Of a stretch of 27,877 bases of DNA, positions 8,025-17,102 are shown piece after piece. Each line of letters starts with the position of its first letter. Positions within the stretch are counted from its first letter, which is position 1. This stretch comes from Chitinophaga pinensis. GTDB taxonomy: Bacteria > Bacteroidota > Bacteroidia > Flavobacteriales_D > Crocinitomicaceae. The notes beneath the pieces are model-generated. The model saw only the letters and a program-made list of their open reading frames with translations, did not search any database and had not been told where the DNA came from. Location: NCBI GenBank assembly GCA_945870115.1, contig CAMBRH010000005.1:1-27877 (forward strand), read 5' to 3'. A program made the translations under genes and the position numbers.

Positions 8025-9602
8025 TTAATATCCAGGATTTTGAACTAAGTTTGGATTTAGCACTAAATCTGACGTCGGTAAAGGAAATAAATTCAAGTGA
8101 GAAGAAACTGCTGTTCCAACGACACTTCCACCTTTAAAAGGCCAAACATAAGTTCCACTTGTGAATAAACCATAGCGAATTAAATCTGTTCTTCGTGTAC
8201 ATTCCCATTGTAATTCCTTACCTCTCTCATCCAAAATATCTTGAAGTGTAAGAGAAGCAAAATTAAACGCAGAATTTCCGTAAGCTCTTTCTCTAATTGC
8301 ATTAAATCTTTGTAAGGCCAAACCAGTATTTCCTCCTCCACGAGTTACTGCCTCTGCGTACATTAAGTATGCATCTGCTAATCTGAACATTGGATAATCG
8401 GTATCTGAGTAACCATTTACATTTGAACCATTAGCTCCAGTTGACGTTATGTTTTTATATTTTGGCATTGCATATCCTTTTGAGAAAGATCCTAAAGCCG
8501 TCACCTCTTTCGTATGACCAGTTCTAAAAAATAAATAGCGAGAATCAAGCATACTATCAGGATATAAATTAACGTGATTTTCAGTTACTCTTAATCCATC
8601 CCAGCCGCCATTAACACCATAAGAGGAAGCTACCATTCCAGTTCCAATTGCTGCTCTGGTTAAAAATGTTGTACCTCCATAAGTTTGTGTATAAAGTCCA
8701 TCATAAACAATTGGAAAAATAATTTCTGGTGAAGTATGATTATCTGCTAAAAATATTTCTTGGTAATTATCATCTAAACTAAAAGCACCCGAATTTATTA
8801 CTAAATCAGAATAAGCTGCACAATCAGCATATCTTTGAGTTCCTGTATAAACTTCTGCATTTAAGTACATTTTTGCTAATAAAAATTGAGCTGCAGCAGA
8901 ACTAGCTCTTCCATAAGGAACAGAATTTGGACTCATTAAAGTTGATTCAATTGCTTTTAATTCTGATTCGACATATACAAATAAATCAGCTCTTGTAATT
9001 CTCTCAGGAATAAAAGCACCTACTTTATCTTCTTCAGTCACAAAAGGTACATTTCCAAATAAATCAATTGCATGATAATAGCTAAGAGCTCTTAAAAAAC
9101 GAGCTTCTTCTCTGTAAGTTTTAATTTTTGCTTGGTCGTCAGCTGAGAAACCTCTTTCTGCCATTTTTTCGTCACTTGCCTCACGAATAAATTCATTGCA
9201 AATCGTGATTTGATAATATATTCTAAAATACATCGATTTTACAAATGGATTTTCAGCAGACCATTGCATTTTGTTCATTTCAGGAATTCCACCGTCGTTC
9301 CAACCGCAAACTGCTCCATCAGTAGTCACATCTTGCATATTAAACATTAATCTCACGTACTGAGAAAATCCTTCGTCAATTCCTGAAATATCTGCATTTC
9401 CAGCAGGACCTTTAATTCCAGACATGGATAAACCTGCATACATTTTTGCTAAAACGTGAATGTAGTTTTCCGCATCCTCATAAACTACTTCAGAATTAAA
9501 GCCGTATTTTGGTTTTAAATTTAATTGTTTTTTACATGATTGGATTGTAAAAATAAAAGTACAAATCCCAAGTATTGCTGGTATAATTAATTTTGCTTTC
9601 AT
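8025..9602 (-). CDS. susD: SusD/RagB-family starch-oligosaccharide-binding lipoprotein
   Basis: 525 residues, the usual SusD length. It is an outer-membrane lipoprotein that forms the lid over the SusC channel and binds maltodextrins. A lipoprotein signal peptide, MKAKLIIPAILGICTFIFTIQSC, has its lipobox Cys at about residue 23. SusD-type helical repeats follow: AKIKTYREEARFLRALSYYHAIDLFGNVPFV, AAAQFLLAKMYLNAEVY, YPMFRLADAYLMYAEAV, LQRFNAIRERAY and the C-terminal LDERGKELQWECTRRTDLIRYG. The start is set at the ATG at 9602. An upstream in-frame TTG at 9623 would overlap the end of susC and spoil the signal peptide. It follows susC after 10 nt. The substrate (starch/maltodextrin) is inferred from neighbouring GH13, GH31 and GH65 genes. 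Confidence 0.95.
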   Translation of the reverse strand: MKAKLIIPAILGICTFIFTIQSCKKQLNLKPKYGFNSEVVYEDAENYIHVLAKMYAGLSMSGIKGPAGNADISGIDEGFSQYVRLMFNMQDVTTDGAVCGWNDGGIPEMNKMQWSAENPFVKSMYFRIYYQITICNEFIREASDEKMAERGFSADDQAKIKTYREEARFLRALSYYHAIDLFGNVPFVTEEDKVGAFIPERITRADLFVYVESELKAIESTLMSPNSVPYGRASSAAAQFLLAKMYLNAEVYTGTQRYADCAAYSDLVINSGAFSLDDNYQEIFLADNHTSPEIIFPIVYDGLYTQTYGGTTFLTRAAIGTGMVASSYGVNGGWDGLRVTENHVNLYPDSMLDSRYLFFRTGHTKEVTALGSFSKGYAMPKYKNITSTGANGSNVNGYSDTDYPMFRLADAYLMYAEAVTRGGGNTGLALQRFNAIRERAYGNSAFNFASLTLQDILDERGKELQWECTRRTDLIRYGLFTSGTYVWPFKGGSVVGTAVSSHLNLFPLPTSDLVLNPNLVQNPGY

Positions 9603-9612
9603 AATATTATTT

Positions 9613-12600
9613 TTAGAATTCAAATGTTAAGTTCAATGAAAAAATTCTTGGTCTTGGATAAATATTGTTATCAATTCCACCATTAATTTCTGGATCTAAT
9701 CCTGAATATTTTGTAACAACAAATACATTTTGACAAACAAAATTAGCATTGAATGCCACTTTTTCTTTCAAGAATTTTAATTTCCCAAATTTATATCCAA
9801 TATTGATGTAATCCATTCTTAGGAAGTTTGCTTTTTCAATAAAGTGATCACTTAAATATAGATTTGTAGATGTTTTTTGAAACTGATCTTCATTATATAA
9901 AGAACTTAAATTATTTAAAAATCCTTGAGTGCCATTAATTGCTGATAGAGGTGCATTGTTTGAACGTACATTGTTGTATATGCTACCACCAAGCTCACTT
10001 CTCATTGAAAAGCCTCCAAACCATTTTTTGTAACTAACATTCATGTTTAGACCTAAAAATACATTTGGAGCCACTTGTTTTGCATAATATCTGTCTTCGA
10101 TATTGATAACTCCATCACGGTTTCTATCTTCAAATGCATCAATGTCTTTGTAAAGAACACCATTCGCATCTTTTTGTCCAACTTCGATTGCTTTCCCGTC
10201 AACATCATACTTTTGTTCATATACATAATATGAAAAAGTAGGATATCCAACTTGATGCACTTGAACTGTACTTCCAATTCCGCCAGAAATCCCTCCAATC
10301 AAAATCCCTGGAGAAGTTGTATCTTCAACTTGAGCCAATTTTAAGACTTCATTTTTATTGTAAGTTGCATTCAAACCTAAATCAACTTTAAGGTTTTTCT
10401 TTGCAATAATTCCAAAATTAGTACTAGCCTCAATTCCTTTGTTGTTCATACTTCCAACATTAGTTAGGATGTTGTTTGTGAAGTTTGTACCTGCTAAAAC
10501 AGGAACAGTAGCTAATAAATCGATTGTTGTTTTAGAATAAACGTCAACAGAACCACTGATTCTATCTTTCAAAAATCCAAAGTCAAGACCTAAGTTGTAA
10601 CTTTTAGTTTCCTCCCATTTTAGATTTGCATCATAACCGTCTGGTCTGAAAACTGAGTAATAAACTCCACCAAAAGCATATTGAGCAGTTGAAGTTCCAA
10701 CTTGATAATTAGGAATATAAGAATAATCACCGATTCCATCTTGTTGTCCAGTTACACCATATCCTGCACGAACTTTCAAAAAAGTAAGTTTTTCATTTCC
10801 TTTTAAGAAATTTTCTCCAGAAACAATCCAAGCAGCAGAAAGTGCTGGAAAAAGGCCCCATCGTGTATCTGGACTGAAACGAGAAGAACCATCTCTTCTC
10901 AATGAACCTGTAACTACATATCTATCTTTGAAACTGTAAATTCCTCTACCATAAAAAGATAAAAGTGCATTTTGAGTAAAAAATGGATTTGGATCAGCAG
11001 GGTAAGTAACTGAATCTCCATCATAATTATAAGAAGGGAATGAAGGACTACTTGTTTTCCAATCTTGATATGAATATCCAAGTGTGAAATCATAACGGTG
11101 ATTTTTTGCAGTTTCTCCATTTGAATAGTTGGCATAGGCTTCAATCAATTTATTTGCTTTTGTACTTCTGTAATTTGAAGAACTACCATCACTAAAGAAT
11201 CCAGCAGCAGAAGTTGATAATGTTTTAGAATAACCAGAACCTTCAGATTGATCTGTTCCAACATTAATAACTGCTTTAACTTTTGGAAAGAACGGTAATT
11301 TATATGATAATTTTAAATTTCCAATGTAGCGATTAACATTACCTATATTCTCGCTTTGCATCAATAGTCCTAATGGATTTTTACCAGCTAAAGTAACTGG
11401 TTTTCCATTCGCTTGAAGCCATTCGTAATAACCACCATAAGTTTCATTACCTGACATAACATCTTGAGTTGGGTCAAAAGAATTTGCTCCACCAATCGCT
11501 CCAGTATTTGCGAAAAATGAATTCGTATGAACGTATTTTTGAATTACTTCTAATTCCAAGTGATTTTTTAAAAAGGTAGGATTTAAGTTTAATCCAACAG
11601 AATATCTGTCCATTCTATCTCTTTTCAATAGACCATTTTCTATTCTATTTCCAAAAGACAAGCGGTAAGGTAATTTTTTAATTCCACCAGTCACTGAAAC
11701 GTTATTTTCATTGATAAATGCATTTCTATATATTTCTTTTTGCCAATCAGTATTTGCTGTTCCTAAATAATTAATTTGATTCGCTGTTCCTTTTTCAGTT
11801 ACCAATGCTCTATATTCATCGCCATTCATAACATCAGCATATTTTGCAATGGTTGAAACAGAATTTTTAATATCCAATGTAACTTTCAATTTGTTAGCAC
11901 CTCCAGCATCACCTTTTTTAGTTGTTACGATTATTACACCATTTGCACCTCTTGAACCATAAATGGCAGTTGCAGAGGCGTCTTTTAAAATTACGAATGA
12001 TGCAATATCATTTGGATTTATTAGTGTCAAAGGATTTGAAGCTCCCGCGATTCCGCCGTTATCAACTGGTACTCCATCAATAACAATTAGTGGATCATTA
12101 CTTGCATTTATTGATGTTCCACCACGTAAACGAATTGTACTTCCAGCTCCTGGAGAACCACCGTTTGAGTTGATTTTAACCCCTGCGACTTTTCCTTGAA
12201 TTAACTGTTCTGGAGTTGAAACTGAACCTTGAACAAAGTTTTTTTCACCAATAACGGTTGCAGCACCGGTTAAATCTTTTGTTCTTGTTGTTCCATATCC
12301 GATAACAACTGCCTCATCTAATTGAAGTATGTCAGTTTTTAAAGTGATATCTTTAATAATTGTTTTGTTGTTTTTAAAAACAATTTTTTCTGTAACAGTT
12401 GCAAGACCAGTAAATCTAAAAGACACTGTAATTGCTGAATCTGAACTTGGAATATTGGAAATCTCATATTTCCCTAAATCATCAGTTAACGCTCCCTTGT
12501 TTTGTCCTTCAAGAACTATTTTTGCATTAAACAAGGGATTTCCTTCGGCATCTAAAATTGTACCTTTCAATGTATTTCCTTGACTAAAAGCAATCATTGC

Positions 12601-12654
12601 GAAAGAAAAGGATACAAAAAAAGCAGCAAATTTTTTACTAATTTTTATTTTCAT
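9613..12654 (-). CDS. susC: SusC/RagA-family TonB-linked outer-membrane transporter
   Basis: 1013 residues. A signal peptide (to about AFSQ, residue 24) is followed by a carboxypeptidase-like domain (about 27-110), VVIGYGTTRTKDLTGAATVI at the plug start, the SusC plug signature YGSRGANGVIIVTTKKG (about 233-249) and a C-terminal beta-barrel ending FSLNLTFEF. With SusD it forms the pedal-bin importer that moves oligosaccharides into the periplasm. The ATG at 12654 gives a clean signal peptide. The 138-nt gap to the GH31 gene carries a -7 box and symmetric elements, so susC likely has its own promoter besides read-through from the upstream enzyme genes. It is followed by susD after 10 nt. Confidence 0.96.
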   Translation of the reverse strand: MKIKISKKFAAFFVSFSFAMIAFSQGNTLKGTILDAEGNPLFNAKIVLEGQNKGALTDDLGKYEISNIPSSDSAITVSFRFTGLATVTEKIVFKNNKTIIKDITLKTDILQLDEAVVIGYGTTRTKDLTGAATVIGEKNFVQGSVSTPEQLIQGKVAGVKINSNGGSPGAGSTIRLRGGTSINASNDPLIVIDGVPVDNGGIAGASNPLTLINPNDIASFVILKDASATAIYGSRGANGVIIVTTKKGDAGGANKLKVTLDIKNSVSTIAKYADVMNGDEYRALVTEKGTANQINYLGTANTDWQKEIYRNAFINENNVSVTGGIKKLPYRLSFGNRIENGLLKRDRMDRYSVGLNLNPTFLKNHLELEVIQKYVHTNSFFANTGAIGGANSFDPTQDVMSGNETYGGYYEWLQANGKPVTLAGKNPLGLLMQSENIGNVNRYIGNLKLSYKLPFFPKVKAVINVGTDQSEGSGYSKTLSTSAAGFFSDGSSSNYRSTKANKLIEAYANYSNGETAKNHRYDFTLGYSYQDWKTSSPSFPSYNYDGDSVTYPADPNPFFTQNALLSFYGRGIYSFKDRYVVTGSLRRDGSSRFSPDTRWGLFPALSAAWIVSGENFLKGNEKLTFLKVRAGYGVTGQQDGIGDYSYIPNYQVGTSTAQYAFGGVYYSVFRPDGYDANLKWEETKSYNLGLDFGFLKDRISGSVDVYSKTTIDLLATVPVLAGTNFTNNILTNVGSMNNKGIEASTNFGIIAKKNLKVDLGLNATYNKNEVLKLAQVEDTTSPGILIGGISGGIGSTVQVHQVGYPTFSYYVYEQKYDVDGKAIEVGQKDANGVLYKDIDAFEDRNRDGVINIEDRYYAKQVAPNVFLGLNMNVSYKKWFGGFSMRSELGGSIYNNVRSNNAPLSAINGTQGFLNNLSSLYNEDQFQKTSTNLYLSDHFIEKANFLRMDYINIGYKFGKLKFLKEKVAFNANFVCQNVFVVTKYSGLDPEINGGIDNNIYPRPRIFSLNLTFEF

Positions 12655-12691
12655 AGAATTAATTTTATGTTAGTTTGCATAAATGTTATGA

Positions 12692-12699
12692 CAAATATA
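12692..12699 (-). promoter_or_regulatory. -7 promoter element of susC
   Basis: On the minus strand TATATTTG matches the Bacteroidetes -7 consensus TAnnTTTG exactly, 37 nt before the susC ATG. The -33 position lacks TTTG and is instead occupied by the 13-bp symmetric motif at 12718-12730. This would fit an activator-dependent promoter. Confidence 0.55.
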
Positions 12700-12717
12700 T
12701 AAAAAAAAACTTCACTA

Positions 12718-12730
12718 TGTCATTTGGACA
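12718..12730. promoter_or_regulatory. 13-bp near-palindrome shared with the susE/F-like promoter, candidate operator
   Basis: On the minus strand this reads TGTCCAAATGACA. It differs at one of 13 positions from TGTCAAAATGACA at 18775-18787 in the other sus promoter. It sits 18 nt upstream of the susC -7 box, where a -33 box would be. Regulatory function is inferred from recurrence, symmetry and position. Confidence 0.5.
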
Positions 12731-12745
12731 CAAAGATTTTTTCAC

Positions 12746-12759
12746 ATTTGTTAACAAAT
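12746..12759. promoter_or_regulatory. 14-bp perfect palindrome upstream of susC
   Basis: ATTTGTTAACAAAT, a perfect palindrome 15 nt upstream of the shared 13-bp motif, in the gap between the GH31 and susC genes. Possible second protein-binding site. AT-rich palindromes can also arise by chance. Confidence 0.35.
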
Positions 12760-12792
12760 AACAATTGAGGAGGAGAAAAAGTTGCTTTTCAC

Positions 12793-15219
12793 TTAAAATT
12801 TAAGTTCAATTTCAGCATTTTGTATTCTTGAACTTGAAGATAAATCTAAACTGATTCTTAATTCCTTTTTATTCCTATCGTATATGTAATTCGTCGATTT
12901 TTTATCGTTATAGGTAACTTTTTTGGGCAAGTTATCAATATTGTGAAAAATTAAAGTTATTTCATTTGAACCTAGACAAAAATCAAGTTGTTGTATTTTA
13001 ATTTCCAACTCATTTTTTTCAATATTACTTTTGAAATTGATGTGATTTTCAGATGATTTATTTGTACTTATGCCATCATCATAAAATAAGAGATATTCAC
13101 TTTTTGAAGTTTTTTCATCATAATAAAAATGCACATCAAATTCTTTTAAGCTGTATTCTTCAGTAGTTTGAATTGTTTTTATCATTGGAATAAAAGCTCC
13201 TCCACGAACAAAAACTGGAATATTTTCGATGCTTAAATTTACGGACTCTGTTTTTCCACCTTCAAATTTTTGTCCTGAATAAAAATCAAACCAAGAATTG
13301 TTTTTTGGAAAATAAACTTCTCTTGTTTGTTGTCCTTTTTCAAAAACGGGTGCGATTAACAAATTATTTCCCCAGAAATATTGATTTTCACTGGTTAACA
13401 ATTTCTCATTGTCTTCTTTTTCAAAAAACATCGGACGCATTAAAGGCAAACCTTTTGTTGAATTTTCGTAGGCCAAAGAATAATTGTAAGGCAATAATTG
13501 ATAACGTAATTCGATTGCTTTTTTTACAATTCGTTTTGTTTCAGCATCTTTAAAAACAGGTTCTGAAGCAACATCTTCTTGCGCATGAGGTCTGAAAACT
13601 GGATTAAAAACCCCATATTGTAGCCAACGAATGTACAATTCTGGTTCGTCGTTATTGCCTGCAAAACCACCTAAATCTGAGTGCATGTAAGCCATTCCTT
13701 GCATTCCCATTTGAAGTGCAATTTCTGTTTGTGGGCGCAAACCACCCCAAGTTCTATTGACATCGCCTGACCAAGGAATCATGCCAAATTTCTGAGAACC
13801 AGAATATCCGGCACGCATCAAAATAAAAGGCCGTTCGTTTGGGAAATCACGTTTGTAACCATCAGAAATTAACCTTGCCCAATCGTGTCCATAAATATTA
13901 TGAACTTCATTTGCTGTTCCATATTTATGAATTAAAGCTTCAGGATGAACTTCTGGTTCGCCCAAATCTCCCCAAAAACCAGCAACACCCATTTTCTTCA
14001 AATCCGAATAAACTTTCCAAAACCATTGATTTGCTTCAGGTTTATAAATATCAATTAAGCCTGTGTTTCCGAAATAAAAATCATATTTGAATGGATTTCC
14101 TAAATTATCTGTTGCTAAAATTTTCTTTTCGACTGCCTCTTTCCATTTACTGGAAGTTGTCAAAATAAATGGTTCTGTAATCAAAACCGTTTTAATTCCT
14201 TGAGCTTTTAAATCAGAAATCATTTTTTGTGGATCAGGAAAAGAATCTTTGTAAAATTCTAAATTTCCCATTGTTCCTTGAATTTCTTTTCCAAACCAAT
14301 ACAAATCCAAAATAATTGCATCAACAGGAATTGAATCACGCTTGAAAGCAGCAATCGTATTCATAACTTCTGCCTGCGAATGATAACCAAATCGACTCGA
14401 AAAATTACCAAAAACCCAACGTGGAGGTAGAGGTTGACGACCAGTTAATTTGGTGTAATTTTCAATTAAATCTTCCCACGAATCGCCAACAATTATTTGG
14501 TAAGTTTTTCTTCCTGAAGTTGTTTCGTATTTTAACGTATTGTCTTTTTTTGAATCTAAATCTAAAAAACCAGTGGATGCATTGTCAAAATGGATCATAT
14601 ATTTATTGGAAGAAATCACAATTGGCATAGTGAAATTCATTAATTCAGAGCGGTTTTCATAACCATAATGAGCACGATTGTAAAGTTGTAAACGATTTCC
14701 ACGACGATTCATGCCCAAAGCCCTGGCGCCGCCGCCATATAAAACTTCTTTTTCATTTAAATTAAATTCGATTGATTCTAATTCTGAATTTTTGAAATAG
14801 CCAAATTTTTCGGAGGTAAATTCTAAACCATGATTATGATAAGCAATTTTAAAAGGTGATAAATGGATATAAATATCAATTTCAGATTTTTTTGAATCAA
14901 TTGATTGTTTATCATCAATGTAAAAACTGATTAAGTTTGAACTATTGATACTTTTAATTTTATATTTTTTATAATTCAATTCAACTGCATGCGATTCCTT
15001 ATGATAAATTTCGCCCTGTGGAATAAAGGTTGTTTCAATAATTTTTTCTGAGAAATAATTTATTAAATATTTCCCATCGTTTACTTGAATTTCAATTCCT
15101 GTTGGAGTTATTTCATGCGAAATATATTTTCTATCGGGATTTTGTGCGAAAGAGGAAAAAGAGAAAAGAGAAAAAAGAAAAATTAAGAAAATTGAATTTG
15201 GTTTATATATTTTTTTCAT
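12793..15219 (-). CDS. GH31 alpha-glucosidase, exported
   Basis: 808 residues with a type I signal peptide (MKKIYKPNSIFLIFLFSLFSFSSFAQ), no lipobox and no T9SS tail, so it is most likely periplasmic. It is predicted to release glucose from the non-reducing end of imported maltodextrins. An N-terminal beta-sandwich (about 30-265) precedes a TIM barrel (about 266-600) with the GH31 signature GFWGDLGEPE. The nucleophile is D418 and the acid/base is D486 (PWSGDVNRTW). The substrate-site segment AIILDLYWFG is at about 301-310, and beta-sandwich domains including a DUF5110-like tail complete it. Linkage preference (alpha-1,4 or alpha-1,6) cannot be read from motifs. It follows the GH13 gene after 25 nt. 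No convincing terminator separates it from the susC promoter region. Confidence 0.93.
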   Translation of the reverse strand: MKKIYKPNSIFLIFLFSLFSFSSFAQNPDRKYISHEITPTGIEIQVNDGKYLINYFSEKIIETTFIPQGEIYHKESHAVELNYKKYKIKSINSSNLISFYIDDKQSIDSKKSEIDIYIHLSPFKIAYHNHGLEFTSEKFGYFKNSELESIEFNLNEKEVLYGGGARALGMNRRGNRLQLYNRAHYGYENRSELMNFTMPIVISSNKYMIHFDNASTGFLDLDSKKDNTLKYETTSGRKTYQIIVGDSWEDLIENYTKLTGRQPLPPRWVFGNFSSRFGYHSQAEVMNTIAAFKRDSIPVDAIILDLYWFGKEIQGTMGNLEFYKDSFPDPQKMISDLKAQGIKTVLITEPFILTTSSKWKEAVEKKILATDNLGNPFKYDFYFGNTGLIDIYKPEANQWFWKVYSDLKKMGVAGFWGDLGEPEVHPEALIHKYGTANEVHNIYGHDWARLISDGYKRDFPNERPFILMRAGYSGSQKFGMIPWSGDVNRTWGGLRPQTEIALQMGMQGMAYMHSDLGGFAGNNDEPELYIRWLQYGVFNPVFRPHAQEDVASEPVFKDAETKRIVKKAIELRYQLLPYNYSLAYENSTKGLPLMRPMFFEKEDNEKLLTSENQYFWGNNLLIAPVFEKGQQTREVYFPKNNSWFDFYSGQKFEGGKTESVNLSIENIPVFVRGGAFIPMIKTIQTTEEYSLKEFDVHFYYDEKTSKSEYLLFYDDGISTNKSSENHINFKSNIEKNELEIKIQQLDFCLGSNEITLIFHNIDNLPKKVTYNDKKSTNYIYDRNKKELRISLDLSSSSRIQNAEIELKF

Positions 15220-15244
15220 ATTTATTTTTTATTTCTTTTATAAC

Positions 15245-17083
15245 TTACTTCAATTCAAAAATAAAAGAAGTTTTTGCAGGAACTTCAATGTTTTTATCTT
15301 TCAAATTTATCACTTTTTCTGACAAAACATCTTTTCCTGAAGTGAAATTTTTCGTGCTTTCTTCCAAACGATTTAAAGTTAAACTTTGATTTTTGTCTGA
15401 ATTATTCACAATAACCATAACAGCTTCATTTTCAGTATAACGGAAATAAACATACACATTGTTTTCTGGAATGTATTGTTTTGTTTTTCCTTCATGCACG
15501 ACTTTTGAAGATTTTCTCCAAGTCATCACTTTTTTTGTGAAATCAAAATATTCTTTTTGTATATCAGTTCTTGAACTTGCTGAAAAAGCAGAGTTCTTAT
15601 CTTCTTTCCATCCTCCTGGGAAATCTTGTCGAATTGCACCGTCACCTTTTCCTTTGTCACCAGACATTCCGATTTCTGTTCCGTAATACAATTGTGGAAT
15701 TCCACGGACAGTTCCGATTAAAGTCATTGCAAGTTTGAAATCAGCTACATTTTTGTAAATTTCATTGAAACGTTGTGTGTCGTGATTTTCAATGAACAGT
15801 AATAAATTATTGACATCTGGATATAAAAAATCGTTTACAAAATTGTCATACACTTTTATCATTCCGTCGCTCCAATTTGGATTTGTTTCTTTAAAAACAT
15901 TTCCAAAAACATCGTGTAAAGTAAAATCCATTACACTCGGCAAATTGGTATTATATGATTGAATTGCAGATATTTTACTGTCTTTTTGCCAATAAGAAAT
16001 TTGCGCTTGATCGTGTAACCAAACTTCTCCAACAATGTTAAAATTTGGGTATTCATCAGTAATCGCTTTTGTCCATTTTGCGATTCCTTCTTTGTCGTTG
16101 TATGAATACGTGTCAACTCTAAATCCATCTAGATCAGCGAATTCAATCCACCAAAGTGCATTTTGAGTTAAATAGTTTAAAACCAACGGGTTTGATTGAT
16201 TTAGGTCTGGCATAGATTTTACAAACCAACCATCCATGCAATTTTTGTAATCAATTTGAGCAAAATTTGGATCCATTTGTGTGGACATTCTGTAATTTGT
16301 TTGTGAGTACCCTGGAAATTGATGTATCCATGAATAAGTTGGTAAATCTTTCATCATCCAATGACTTGCTCCCCAGTGATTTGTAACGTAATCCATGACC
16401 AATTTCATGTCTTTTTTGTGCATTTCTGAAGCCAAACGCTTGTAGTCTTCATTAGTTCCATAGCGTGGATCGATTTTGTAAACATCGCTTTGACCGTAAG
16501 TGTGATAAGAATACGTTGAATCATTGTCTTCCAACATCGGCGTTGGCCAAATTGCTGTTGCACCCAATTCTTTGATGTAATCTAAGTTGTTAATAATGCC
16601 TTGGATATCACCTCCGTGTCTTCCTCCATCAAAAGCTCTATTCATTTTTTCTACTGTTTCTTTGTGAGAATCATTAGAATAATCGCCATTTGCAAAACGA
16701 TCGGGCATCAATAAATACATCACATCAGCAGAGGTAAAACTGGCTCTTTTTGCAGAATTTTCTCTTCTTTCTTTCAATTCATATTTTTGTGTGAAAGCAA
16801 TTTTTTTGTTTTTCTTAAATTGAACATCATAAAATCCATTTTCTAAATTTTTTGTTTCAATTGTTATAAAAATGTAATTTGGATTTTCTGTTTTTTTGAT
16901 TTCTAAAATTGTTACAGTTGGAATTTCAACTTGAAATTGGGCAATGTCTTTTCCATGAAACATGATTTCCAATTCATGGTGATTCATTCCTTCAAACCAA
17001 AATGGAGGTTCAACATGCGTTAAATTTTGAGAAAAAGAATTTACACTTATTACAAGCGTGAAAATTAAGATGAATTGTTTCAT
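15245..17083 (-). CDS. GH13 cyclomaltodextrinase/neopullulanase-type enzyme (SusA-like)
   Basis: 612 residues from the ATG at 17083, which gives a clean signal peptide MKQFILIFTLVISVNSFSQ. An ATG at 17116 would prepend 11 residues and overlap the CotH-like gene. Domains: N-terminal cyclomaltodextrinase-type beta-sandwich (about 20-110, starting VEPPFWFEGM), GH13 barrel, and a C-terminal beta domain (about 515-612). Catalytic regions are all present: MDYVTNH, GFRVD with nucleophile about D324, VGEVW with acid/base about E353, and ENHD with D435. It has no T9SS tail and no lipobox, so it is probably periplasmic, like Bacteroides SusA, cutting imported maltodextrins or cyclodextrins. It follows the CotH-like gene after 19 nt and precedes GH31 by 25 nt. 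Confidence 0.92.
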   Translation of the reverse strand: MKQFILIFTLVISVNSFSQNLTHVEPPFWFEGMNHHELEIMFHGKDIAQFQVEIPTVTILEIKKTENPNYIFITIETKNLENGFYDVQFKKNKKIAFTQKYELKERRENSAKRASFTSADVMYLLMPDRFANGDYSNDSHKETVEKMNRAFDGGRHGGDIQGIINNLDYIKELGATAIWPTPMLEDNDSTYSYHTYGQSDVYKIDPRYGTNEDYKRLASEMHKKDMKLVMDYVTNHWGASHWMMKDLPTYSWIHQFPGYSQTNYRMSTQMDPNFAQIDYKNCMDGWFVKSMPDLNQSNPLVLNYLTQNALWWIEFADLDGFRVDTYSYNDKEGIAKWTKAITDEYPNFNIVGEVWLHDQAQISYWQKDSKISAIQSYNTNLPSVMDFTLHDVFGNVFKETNPNWSDGMIKVYDNFVNDFLYPDVNNLLLFIENHDTQRFNEIYKNVADFKLAMTLIGTVRGIPQLYYGTEIGMSGDKGKGDGAIRQDFPGGWKEDKNSAFSASSRTDIQKEYFDFTKKVMTWRKSSKVVHEGKTKQYIPENNVYVYFRYTENEAVMVIVNNSDKNQSLTLNRLEESTKNFTSGKDVLSEKVINLKDKNIEVPAKTSFIFELK

Positions 17084-17102
17084 AGCTTTTATTTTTATTG
17101 TT

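Noticed and set aside
12791..12805. ACTTAAAATTTAAGT palindrome at the GH31 stop codon as a terminator
   Set aside because: The loop would be one base, the stem is nearly all A/T, and there is no following T run; part of it is coding sequence.
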